The notes below the pieces were generated by a model, which ran no database searches, had not been told where the DNA came from, and saw nothing but the letters and a program-made list of their open reading frames with translations. This document shows, piece by piece, positions 1-6,394 of a stretch of 7,072 bases of DNA. The stretch lies in assembly GCA_946407175.1 (NCBI GenBank), contig CAMJNB010000065.1:1-7072 (forward strand), given 5' to 3'. The number at the start of each line of letters is the position of its first letter. Position 1 is the first letter of the stretch. Made by a program: the position numbers and the translations under genes. The DNA is from an uncultured Selenomonadales bacterium. Its GTDB lineage: Bacteria; Bacillota_C; Negativicutes; Selenomonadales; Selenomonadaceae.

Positions 1-1
1 G

Positions 2-184
2 TTGACGCGTTCGCTGTACACGGTCTTTACCTGCTTATTCACGACGTTTGCGCTTTTCTTCTTCGGCGGCGAAACTACGAAAGATTTTGCCTTCGCGCTG
101 ATAGTGGGCTTTACAAGCGGTTGCTATTCGTCAATCTTCATTGCGGGACCGTTGTGGCTTACCTTTAGAGGAATTAAGAAGTAA
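2..184 (+). CDS. secF: Protein translocase subunit SecF, C-terminal fragment
   Basis: This is the last 60 codons of a gene that begins before the window; the TTG at position 2 is most likely an internal Leu codon. SecF, with SecD, is an inner-membrane accessory of the SecYEG channel and uses the proton-motive force to help pull exported proteins across. The fragment shows two hydrophobic segments (about residues 4-21 and 29-53) joined by FGGETTKDFAFAL, followed by GCYSSIFIAGPLWL. This matches the last two membrane helices of SecF, where FGG-x(3)-DFA and YSSIFIA are family hallmarks. The short cytoplasmic tail GIKK ends at a TAA stop. The start of the fragment (RSLYTVFT) departs from the usual RSINTSLT-like stretch. 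It could also be the SecF half of a fused SecDF, which the window cannot show. recJ follows 62 bp downstream, as in many Bacillota. Confidence 0.88.
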   Translation: MTRSLYTVFTCLFTTFALFFFGGETTKDFAFALIVGFTSGCYSSIFIAGPLWLTFRGIKK

Positions 185-193
185 GAATTAAAA

Positions 194-233
194 AATTAGC
201 TCTAAGCTCTAAGCTCTAAGCTCTAAGCTAATT
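194..233. repeat. Heptad tandem array (AGCTCTA, four copies) bounded by an 8-bp inverted repeat
   Basis: Four exact copies of AGCTCTA fill 198-225, with a partial fifth (AGCTAA) after them. Read in another phase the unit is TAAGCTC at 203, 210 and 217. The array is enclosed by AATTAGCT (194-201) and its exact reverse complement AGCTAATT (226-233), so the transcript could form an 8-bp stem with a 24-base loop. There is no T-run after it, so it does not look like a terminator. The secF stop codon at 182 lies exactly 21 bp before the TAAGCTC at 203, in phase with the 7-bp period. The array occupies most of the secF-recJ gap and ends 13 bp before the recJ start. Confidence 0.93.
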
Positions 234-246
234 ATCAGGTATAAGT

Positions 247-2247
247 ATGCAAAAAAAGTTTTTAGTTCAAGAAGAAAATAAATTTGAAGTCGACAAACTT
301 GTCAAGGCGTTGGGCATAAGTGAGCTTACGGCGAAAGTTTTGGTTAATCGCGACATTACGGACGTGGACGAGGCGCGAATTTTTTTAAATCCCGACGCTA
401 TGGATTTTTTTGACCCGTTTTTAATGTACGGCATGAGTGCGGCGGTTGACAGAATCATTGCGGCGATTAACAGCGGCGAAAAAATTTGCGTTTACGGCGA
501 TTATGACGTTGACGGCATGGCAGGTACGGCGCTTTTAACACGTAAGATCAGGCAACTCGGCGGCGATGTTATCACGTACATTCCGCGCAGGGTTGAAGGC
601 TACGGCATGAACATTCCCGCGCTGAAACAAATTGTTACGGACGGCGCTACACTTTTAATTTCGGTTGACTGCGGCATTTCCAATCACAAAGAAATTTCTG
701 CCGTAAGAGAGCATATGGAATTTATCGTGACGGATCACCATTTGCCCGCGCTTGATAAAATTACAAATGCCGTTGCCGTGATTGACCCACATCAGCCGGA
801 GTGTTCATATCCCGATAAAAATTTGTGTGGCGCAGGCGTAGCATTTAAACTTTGTCAGGCGTTGGAAAATAAAATTAACGGCACGGACATTCAATCCTAC
901 TTTGACGACATTGACCTTGCCGCGCTTGCCACCGTTGCCGACTTGGTGCCGCTGAAAGGCGAAAGTAGAAAAATCGTGCGTCAAGGCTTGCTTGAAATGA
1001 GTTCGTCTAATTGCGTGGGACTTCGTGCGTTGGTGAAAGTATCCGGCTTTGACGAAAAGAAAATTTCTGCCGACAATGTAGCTTTTCAAATTGCGCCGCG
1101 TTTAAATTCAATCGGACGCCTTGAAACTGCCGCCACCGGTTTAAAATTGCTTTTAACCGAAGATCTCGCGCAGGCTCTGAAAATTGCCGAACACATTAAC
1201 GAAGTCAACAAGGCGCGGAAACAGCTTGAAAAAGAAATTTTTGTGAAGGTTGATGAGCAGTTTAAAAATCTGCGCGAAGAGACGGGCGGAAATATTTGGT
1301 CTGCCGTAATTGACGGCGAAAATTGGAATGCTGGTATTATCGGCTTAACTGCGTCGCGGCTGGCTGAAAAATATCACCTGCCGTCAATCGTAATTACACA
1401 CGGCGATACCATTTCGCGCGGCTCGTGTCGCAGTATTCCAAAATTTCATATGAAAGACGCGCTGGACACTATGGCGGATTTATTTGACAATTACGGCGGA
1501 CATTCGCAGGCGGCGGGCTTTGCAATACCGACTAAGCTTGTACCGGAATTTAAAAAGCGCTTTGAAGACTATTCGCGCCAACATTTGACTGACGAAGATT
1601 TTATACCGACAATCAGAGTTGACGCGATGTTTCACCCTGCCAAATTGACAATGGCCATTGCAAATGAATTTGAACAGCTTGAGCCCTGCGGCACGGCTAA
1701 TCCTTCGCCGATTTTGGCTTGTCAAGAAGTTGAATGCGTCGAGGCTAGGGTTATAGGCAGTGACGGCACGCATTTGAGTTTTGAGATACCTGCCGAAGAT
1801 TCGGACGGCAACGCGAAAAATATTAAGGCTGTTGCATTTGGCTTAGGGCGGTTTGCCACGCTGGTTGAAAGTGAACCGGTTAATTTGACGTACTATCCCG
1901 GCATTGACGAGTGGCAAAACAAGCGCTATGTGAAATGTTTTGTGTCAAGCATTGAGCCTGTTGCCGATGAAAAAAATTTCCCTACACGCGACCAACTCGG
2001 TGCCGTTTATAAATTTTTATTGAAACTGCGCGGCAGGACCAATTCTTTCGATATTAAACTTATAACAGAAAAATTTAACGCCGTGATGAAGAAAGATTTT
2101 CCCATGTACACGATTTTAACGGCGCTGGAAATTTTTCAAGAAGTTGGACTTCTGCGCGTAGATGAGGATAGTAAAACGTTTAACTTACCGGCAGGATCCA
2201 AACGTAATTTGGAGGATTCACGAACATTCAGGCTGGGTAATAACTAG
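247..2247 (+). CDS. recJ: Single-stranded-DNA-specific exonuclease RecJ
   Basis: RecJ degrades single-stranded DNA 5' to 3' in the cytoplasm and acts in RecF-pathway recombination, base-excision repair and mismatch repair. The 666-residue product carries the DHH phosphoesterase core: YGDYDVDG at 83-90 (Asp85, 87, 89), SVDCGIS at 139-145, TDHH at 162-165, the D-P-H at 180-182, and ATVADLVPL at 228-236, all expected metal ligands or neighbours. RLNSIGR at 285-291 leads into a coiled linker. The DHHA1 domain follows, with NWNAGIIGL at 359-367 and GGHSQAAGF at 417-425. An OB-fold-like region spans about 455-575. A C-terminal extension (about 576-666) resembles that of Bacillota RecJ proteins and explains a length above the roughly 580 residues of E. 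coli RecJ. The ATG is preceded by a modest CAGGT Shine-Dalgarno-like site (236-240). All catalytic motifs look intact. Confidence 0.97.
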   Translation: MQKKFLVQEENKFEVDKLVKALGISELTAKVLVNRDITDVDEARIFLNPDAMDFFDPFLMYGMSAAVDRIIAAINSGEKICVYGDYDVDGMAGTALLTRKIRQLGGDVITYIPRRVEGYGMNIPALKQIVTDGATLLISVDCGISNHKEISAVREHMEFIVTDHHLPALDKITNAVAVIDPHQPECSYPDKNLCGAGVAFKLCQALENKINGTDIQSYFDDIDLAALATVADLVPLKGESRKIVRQGLLEMSSSNCVGLRALVKVSGFDEKKISADNVAFQIAPRLNSIGRLETAATGLKLLLTEDLAQALKIAEHINEVNKARKQLEKEIFVKVDEQFKNLREETGGNIWSAVIDGENWNAGIIGLTASRLAEKYHLPSIVITHGDTISRGSCRSIPKFHMKDALDTMADLFDNYGGHSQAAGFAIPTKLVPEFKKRFEDYSRQHLTDEDFIPTIRVDAMFHPAKLTMAIANEFEQLEPCGTANPSPILACQEVECVEARVIGSDGTHLSFEIPAEDSDGNAKNIKAVAFGLGRFATLVESEPVNLTYYPGIDEWQNKRYVKCFVSSIEPVADEKNFPTRDQLGAVYKFLLKLRGRTNSFDIKLITEKFNAVMKKDFPMYTILTALEIFQEVGLLRVDEDSKTFNLPAGSKRNLEDSRTFRLGNN

Positions 2248-2315
2248 TTTACTATCGATCTAGCCACTATCGATCTAGCCACTATCGATCTAGCCACTAT
2301 CGATCTATCGATCTA
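2245..2315. repeat. Tandem array of a 15-bp unit (8+7) with repeated ATCGAT palindromes
   Basis: The unit ACTATCGATCTAGCC occurs three times exactly (2251-2265, 2266-2280, 2281-2295), followed by a 12-base partial copy. Read from its TA steps it alternates TATCGATC (8 bp; starts 2253, 2268, 2283, 2298, 2306) with TAGCCAC (7 bp; starts 2261, 2276, 2291). The last two octamers sit back to back. The recJ stop TAG at 2245 opens the series as TAGTTTAC. Five ATCGAT palindromes and five GATC sites fall in about 60 bp. The array fills the recJ-glycosyltransferase gap, and the next gene's Shine-Dalgarno begins directly after it. The units are contiguous with no spacers, so this is not a CRISPR array. 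Confidence 0.95.
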
Positions 2316-2330
2316 TACGAGGAAATTTAA

Positions 2331-3800
2331 ATGGAAAAAGTCAATCCGTATCCGATATTACTTGCACTTTGCGCAGTGTTATTTTTTTTCGGAAGTTGGT
2401 GGCTACCCGTCACCGACCCTACCGAATCATGCTACACGCTGACGGCAAAGGAAATGTTGCAGGCGCGAGATTATTTTTCTCCGCGAATTTACGGCGATTA
2501 TTGGTACGACAAGCCGATATTTTTTTACTGGGAATTGATTTTGGCGTACTCAATTTTCGGCGTGAATGAATTTGCGTCGAGATTTTTCCCAGCGTGTTTC
2601 GCGACGCTGGGCGTATTCATAACGTGCTACTTCGGCACTAAGCTTTACGGCAACAAGGTAGGTTTTTTCGCCGCGATAATCCTTGCCGTCACCCCCGAAT
2701 ATTGGTATTTGTCACATGCTATAATTACGGATATGACTTTATTCTGTGCCATTTCCGTGACGCTTATAAGCTTTTATTTCGGCTACACGCAGGGCAAACC
2801 GAATTACTACTACATTTCATACGCGGCGGCAGGTATAGGCATTTTGACGAAAGGTCCAATCGCATTTTGTCTGCCCGGTCTGATAATTTTCATTTTCCTG
2901 CTGACAGAAGGTAACCTTTCTCATATTTTGCAAATGAATTTAAAAAAGGGCTTGCCTTTATGTTTCGGTATCGCCGCAATTTGGTACTTGCCGATGTACA
3001 TAATACACGGGCAACCGTTTTTTGATAACTTTATCGGCGTCCATAATTTTTTACGTGCTACCGTTTCCGAGCATCCTAAATTTGACGTGTGGTATTACTA
3101 CACCATAATATTTTTCTTAGGCTTTTTGCCATGGAACTTACCGGCTCTGTACGGCGTAATAAAAAATATTTTTAAAAGCGGTAGTCTGCCTTCAATCGAC
3201 AGGACGGAAAAATTTTTGCTGATATGGGGACTTACCGTGCCTATCGTCTTTCAATCTTTCGCGACAAAGTACGTGACGTACACCCTGCCGTATATGATGC
3301 CGATAGCGATAATGTTCGCAAAATACTTCGTGCGGCACGAAAAAATGTTTATGCGAATGGCGGCAGTCACGATTATAGTATTGATTGTATCGATATTTCC
3401 GGCAATTTCAATTTGCAATGACCACTCCGGCAAGGAACTTTCGCGCAAATTGCTCCCCAACGTCGACGAAGATACGCGCGTGGTAATTTTCGGCAGACAC
3501 TATTCAACGTCGCTGGTCTTTTACTCCGGCTTGGAAGTCACATGGATTGAACGACCGGAAAAAATGTACAAGATACTGCCGCAGAAAATGATGTGGACAA
3601 GCTTAAACGTAATGCCGATGATGACGACGAAGGATTTGCCGCCGACCGGAAAAATTGTCGCCGTAGTTGAAGATGCACGCACTGACAGATTTTTAAATGC
3701 CGTTGCCGGTACGTGGATTATGATTGATGACAGCGTTAAGGATTACAAAATTTATCGGCGCATAAGTCGCAAAGACATTGATTTAGACTTGAAAAATTAA
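2331..3800 (+). CDS. ArnT-like glycosyltransferase, GT39/PMT family, integral membrane
   Basis: The 489-residue product is a polytopic membrane protein of the GT-C fold. Relatives move a sugar from an undecaprenyl- or dolichyl-phosphate carrier to lipid A, protein or cell-surface glycans on the outer face of the membrane. A first helix at about 7-26 is followed by the catalytic loop TDPTESCYTLTAKEML (28-43), whose Asp29/Glu32 correspond to the acidic motif of the family. Then come YWYDKPIFFYW (57-67), HAIITDMTL (129-137), GILTKGPIA (170-178), LGFLPW (263-268) and FATKYVTYTLPYMMP (310-324), the equivalent of the family's K-L-x2-Y-x-LP motif. A hydrophilic C-terminal domain spans about 363-489. 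GAGG at 2319-2322 supports the ATG. The gene sits between recJ and rel, where Bacillota usually carry apt. By hand count about 20 Ile codons are ATA, against about 6 in recJ and 11 in rel. The acceptor and donor cannot be read from the sequence, so no gene symbol is given. Confidence 0.86.
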   Translation: MEKVNPYPILLALCAVLFFFGSWWLPVTDPTESCYTLTAKEMLQARDYFSPRIYGDYWYDKPIFFYWELILAYSIFGVNEFASRFFPACFATLGVFITCYFGTKLYGNKVGFFAAIILAVTPEYWYLSHAIITDMTLFCAISVTLISFYFGYTQGKPNYYYISYAAAGIGILTKGPIAFCLPGLIIFIFLLTEGNLSHILQMNLKKGLPLCFGIAAIWYLPMYIIHGQPFFDNFIGVHNFLRATVSEHPKFDVWYYYTIIFFLGFLPWNLPALYGVIKNIFKSGSLPSIDRTEKFLLIWGLTVPIVFQSFATKYVTYTLPYMMPIAIMFAKYFVRHEKMFMRMAAVTIIVLIVSIFPAISICNDHSGKELSRKLLPNVDEDTRVVIFGRHYSTSLVFYSGLEVTWIERPEKMYKILPQKMMWTSLNVMPMMTTKDLPPTGKIVAVVEDARTDRFLNAVAGTWIMIDDSVKDYKIYRRISRKDIDLDLKN

Positions 3801-3821
3801 TTTCGGCTAAGTCGTGTTGAT

Positions 3822-3845
3822 TAATTCTCAATTCTTAATTCTTAG
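3822..3845. repeat. Short heptad array (TAATTCT type)
   Basis: Three heptads lie end to end: TAATTCT (3822-3828), CAATTCT (3829-3835) and TAATTCT (3836-3842), followed by TAG. In the alternative phase they are AATTCTC and two copies of AATTCTT. The array lies in the gap between the glycosyltransferase and rel genes and runs directly into the rel Shine-Dalgarno region. Here the upstream stop codon (3798) is not in phase with the period. Each TTAATTC also gives TAA on the minus strand. Confidence 0.85.
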
Positions 3846-3854
3846 AAAGGTAGG
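3845..3854 (+). promoter_or_regulatory. Ribosome binding site of rel, supporting a GTG start
   Basis: GAAAGGTAGG resembles the consensus AAAGGAGG with one inserted or changed base. It ends 8 bases before the GTG at 3863. The only nearby alternative, GTG at 3856, is out of frame, so the GTG at 3863 is the best-supported start of rel. Confidence 0.72.
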
Positions 3855-3862
3855 CGTGATTC

Positions 3863-6085
3863 GTGAACGATAAAGAAAGAAAACCTGCAACGATAGAATC
3901 AATAAAAGCGGCAGTCAAAGCATACTTGCCCAACGCGGATTTGGACAGGATAGACCGCGCCTATCTTGTTGCTGAAGAGGGACACAGAGGGCAGACGCGC
4001 ATTTCCGGCGAAGAATACATTCACCACCCATTATGCGTTGCGGAGATTTTGACGGAATTGCAGATGGACGAGGCGGTAATTTGCGCCGCTTTACTTCATG
4101 ACGTTGTGGAAGATACGCTTTTCACGCTTGATGAAATTCGCGATATGTTCGGCGACGAAGTGGCACTGTTAATTGACGGCGTGACAAAGCTGGGTATGAT
4201 TAAGTTTAAGTCCAAAGAAGAAAGACAGCTTGAAACCTACCGCAAAATGATTCTTGCCACCGCGCAGGACATTCGCGTTATCATAATTAAGCTTGCCGAC
4301 CGCCTTCATAATATGCGCACACTAAAATTTATGCGTGACGATAAGCGTAAAAGAATTGCACGTGAGACTATGGAACTTTACGCGCCGCTTGCCAATCGCT
4401 TGGGCATATCCAATATCAAGTGGGAGCTGGAGGATTTAAGTTTTCGTTACCTTGAGCCGGATATTTATTATGAAATGGTTGAAAACGTCAAGCAGAAACG
4501 CCGTGAACGCCAAATTTACATAAGTGAGGCTGTTCGGCAGATTGAAGAGGTTTTCGACGATTTAGACATAAAGGCGGCAGTCAGCGGCAGGGCGAAACAT
4601 TTTTACAGCATTTACAAAAAAATGAAACGCGACAATAAAGGTATTGGCGAAATTTACGACCTTTCCGCCGTCAGAATTTTGGTTGACACGGTGCAGGAAT
4701 GTTACAATGTCTTAGGCGTCATTCATTCGCGTTGGAAACCGATTCCCGGCAGGTTTAAAGACTACATTGCCGTACCGAAAAGCAACGGCTACCGCTCCCT
4801 TCATACAACCGTTATGGCGCTGGGATATCCTCTTGAAATTCAAATTCGCACGCACGCAATGCACCAAATTTCAGAATACGGCATCGCGGCGCACTGGAAG
4901 TACAAAGAGAACGGCAAAAATTCTATGGCGTCCAAAAAAAGCGATCAACAAATGTCGTGGCTGGGTCAAATGGTTCAAATGCAAAAGGAATTTAATGACC
5001 CGAAAGAATATTTTGAGGCGCTTAAGGTTGACGTTTTCAGCGACGAAGTTTTTGTCTTCACACCGACAGGTGATATACTTTCCCTGCCTACAGGTTCCAA
5101 TCCGATCGATTTTGCCTACCGCGTCCATACCGAAGTTGGTCACCACTGCATAGGCGCGAAGGTCAACGGTAAAATGGTGCCGCTTGATTACACGCTGAAA
5201 AACGGCGACTCGGTAGAGATTATGACAAACCGTTCCAATCACGGTCCTAGCCGCGACTGGATTAATATCGTTGCGTCCAGTGACACGCGCAGTAAAATTC
5301 GCTCATGGTTCCGCCGTGAAAATCGTCCCGAAAATATTGAACAGGGTAAAGCGCAGGTTGAAACCGAACTTAAACGCCTTAATTATCACGTGAAAGATTT
5401 AATGCGTGAAAAGTTGCTTGAAGAAACTGCCGCAAAATTAAATATTCCGACTGCCGATGATATGTTTGCCGCGTTGGCTTACGGCGGAATTACTCTGCGT
5501 AGCGTCACTACGAAGTTGATTGAGATTTATGAAAAGGAAAATGACAAAAAGGCGCCGGACGTTACGAAGATTTTAAAGGAAGTCAATGTCACTGCGCGTG
5601 AAGACAATAAAAAAAGCGATGACGGCATTTTGGTTGAAGGTCAACGCGGCTTTTTCGTGCGGCTGGCAAAATGTTGTTGCCCCATACCGGGCGATAAAAT
5701 TTTCGGCTACGTTACGCGCGGCAACGGCGTTTCCGTTCACCGTGTTGACTGTCCCAACATTGTAAACACGTTAATGGACAGAAGTATTGAAGTCAGCTGG
5801 GAAAAAAATATCGACACCAATTACAATGTCGAACTTGAAATTATCTGCGCGAATAAAAGCGGCGTGCTGACTGAAATTTTGGCAATACCTTCGTCAATGA
5901 AATTGAATATGCGCTCTGTTCATGCTACGCCGAATGAAAATGACGATACGTCTACGGTCAAGTTAGGCGTTGACGTGCAAAATGCGGAGCAGGTTGAACA
6001 GCTTATGTCAAGGATACGTATTCTGCGCGAAGTTTACAGCGTCATTCGCCCGACTTTGGTATCGCTTGAAAAATTTGATAAATAG
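3863..6085 (+). CDS. relA: Bifunctional (p)ppGpp synthetase/hydrolase Rel
   Basis: Rel makes the alarmone (p)ppGpp from ATP and GDP/GTP on starved ribosomes and also degrades it, controlling the stringent response. The 740-residue product has the full long-RSH layout. The HD hydrolase domain has His55 in IHHP, HDVVED at 79-84, and Asp146 in LADRLHN, all intact. The synthetase domain spans about 235-345, with KHFYSIYKKM (245-254), YDLSAVRI (265-272), RFKDYIAVPKSNGYRSLHT (297-315) and EYGIAAHW (338-345). The TGS domain covers about 395-456, from VFVFTPTGD. A helical region precedes the zinc-finger-like segment with three consecutive cysteines (CCCPIPGD, 604-611) and His626/Cys630. A C-terminal ACT domain spans about 655-730. 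RFKD at 297-300 is the RxKD signature of bifunctional enzymes, where E. coli RelA, which only synthesises, has ExDD. Length is typical of Bacillota Rel. It starts with GTG and is probably co-transcribed with the genes upstream. Confidence 0.97.
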   Translation: MNDKERKPATIESIKAAVKAYLPNADLDRIDRAYLVAEEGHRGQTRISGEEYIHHPLCVAEILTELQMDEAVICAALLHDVVEDTLFTLDEIRDMFGDEVALLIDGVTKLGMIKFKSKEERQLETYRKMILATAQDIRVIIIKLADRLHNMRTLKFMRDDKRKRIARETMELYAPLANRLGISNIKWELEDLSFRYLEPDIYYEMVENVKQKRRERQIYISEAVRQIEEVFDDLDIKAAVSGRAKHFYSIYKKMKRDNKGIGEIYDLSAVRILVDTVQECYNVLGVIHSRWKPIPGRFKDYIAVPKSNGYRSLHTTVMALGYPLEIQIRTHAMHQISEYGIAAHWKYKENGKNSMASKKSDQQMSWLGQMVQMQKEFNDPKEYFEALKVDVFSDEVFVFTPTGDILSLPTGSNPIDFAYRVHTEVGHHCIGAKVNGKMVPLDYTLKNGDSVEIMTNRSNHGPSRDWINIVASSDTRSKIRSWFRRENRPENIEQGKAQVETELKRLNYHVKDLMREKLLEETAAKLNIPTADDMFAALAYGGITLRSVTTKLIEIYEKENDKKAPDVTKILKEVNVTAREDNKKSDDGILVEGQRGFFVRLAKCCCPIPGDKIFGYVTRGNGVSVHRVDCPNIVNTLMDRSIEVSWEKNIDTNYNVELEIICANKSGVLTEILAIPSSMKLNMRSVHATPNENDDTSTVKLGVDVQNAEQVEQLMSRIRILREVYSVIRPTLVSLEKFDK

Positions 6086-6128
6086 CTCGTAGCCGTTAGC
6101 TCGTAGCTGTTAGCGCTTAGCCGTTAGC
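6083..6128. repeat. Degenerate heptad array (TAGCNNN), six units in phase with the rel stop codon
   Basis: Six heptads run without a break from the rel stop codon itself. Units start at 6083, 6090, 6097, 6104, 6111 and 6118, and a partial TAGC sits at 6125. TAGCTCG (6083, 6097) and TAGCCGT (6090, 6118) each occur twice; TAGCTGT and TAGCGCT occur once. All share TAGC and vary in the last three bases, so these are diverged copies of one unit. The stop TAG of rel is the first three bases of the first unit. Confidence 0.88.
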
Positions 6129-6139
6129 TTAAAAAATTC

Positions 6140-6174
6140 TAGTCCCTAGCCCCTAACTCCTAACCCCTAATAAT
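6140..6174. repeat. Second, telomere-like heptad array (TARNYCC type)
   Basis: Heptads start at 6140 (TAGTCCC), 6147 (TAGCCCC), 6154 (TAACTCC), 6161 (TAACCCC) and 6168 (TAATAAT). The sequence differs from the array just upstream and is one base out of phase with it; the two are separated by an A-rich stretch (6129-6139). On the minus strand the units read like TTAGGGG, giving clustered G-runs. The array ends four bases before the -35 box of the tRNA promoter. I found no gene in the rel-tRNA gap, which holds only these two arrays and the promoter. Confidence 0.88.
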
Positions 6175-6178
6175 CCGC

Positions 6179-6207
6179 TTGACACTTAACAATATTGGTG
6201 CTATACT
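6179..6207 (+). promoter_or_regulatory. Strong sigma-70/SigA-type promoter of tRNA-Pro
   Basis: TTGACA (6179-6184) is a perfect -35 box, and TATACT (6202-6207) matches the -10 consensus at five of six positions. The spacer is the ideal 17 bp. TG at 6199-6200 also provides an extended -10 element. Transcription should begin near 6214-6216, giving a leader of about 25 bases before the tRNA. Confidence 0.9.
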
Positions 6208-6239
6208 TTCTTTCGTTGTGAATAATTAAATTAACTAAT

Positions 6240-6316
6240 CGGGATGTAGCACAGTTTGGTAGCGCGCATCGTTCGGGACGATGAGGTCGCAGGTTCAAGT
6301 CCTGTCATCCCGACCA
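6240..6316 (+). tRNA. tRNA-Pro (anticodon CGG)
   Basis: The 77-base sequence folds as a full cloverleaf. The acceptor stem CGGGATG (6240-6246) pairs exactly with CATCCCG (6306-6312). The anticodon stem CATCG/CGATG (6267-6271, 6279-6283) encloses loop TTCGGGA, with anticodon CGG at 6274-6276, which reads the proline codon CCG. The T arm is GCAGG-TTCAAGT-CCTGT, with one G-U pair. A73 is followed by an encoded CCA (6314-6316). The first base C1 paired with G72 is the usual bacterial tRNA-Pro identity feature. The D stem GCAC/GCGC has an A-C mismatch at the 12-23 position. A run of eight T follows CCA directly. Confidence 0.96.
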
Positions 6317-6366
6317 TTTTTTTTGAAACAAATTTTTCTAACCATAAACCATTTCTGAAAATTAAC

Positions 6367-6391
6367 AAACTCCTTGCACGGGAGTTTTTTT
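6367..6391 (+). terminator. Factor-independent terminator between tRNA-Pro and the hydrolase gene
   Basis: AAACTCC (6367-6373) pairs with GGAGTTT (6381-6387) around loop TTGCACG and runs into further T residues (6388-6391). It lies 50 bases after the tRNA and only three bases before the Shine-Dalgarno of the next gene. The stem is short, with four G-C pairs, so termination may be partial. The stretch 6325-6366 before it shows no gene or clear signal. Confidence 0.75.
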
Positions 6392-6394
6392 GTT

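Noticed and set aside
198..231. Factor-independent terminator after secF
   Set aside because: The inverted flanks are AT-rich, enclose a 24-base loop and are not followed by a T-run.
2251..2310. Possible CRISPR array
   Set aside because: The 15-bp units are contiguous with no variable spacers, and no cas gene is present.
4871..5242. Minus-strand open frame of 123 codons opposite rel
   Set aside because: It lies wholly within the well-supported TGS/linker region of rel, its product shows no recognisable domain, and no ribosome binding site was seen. The other minus-strand frames opposite recJ (267-458, 805-1089, 1480-1773) fail in the same way.
6317..6324. Run of eight T directly after the tRNA CCA as a terminator
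   Set aside because: No dedicated hairpin precedes it apart from the tRNA itself; the hairpin at 6367-6391 is the better candidate, though some termination here is possible.
6323..6350. Possible promoter for the hydrolase (TTGAAA with TAAACC or CATAAA)
   Set aside because: The -35-like TTGAAA is acceptable, but the -10 candidates are poor or sit at a 14-bp spacing, so it is not supported.
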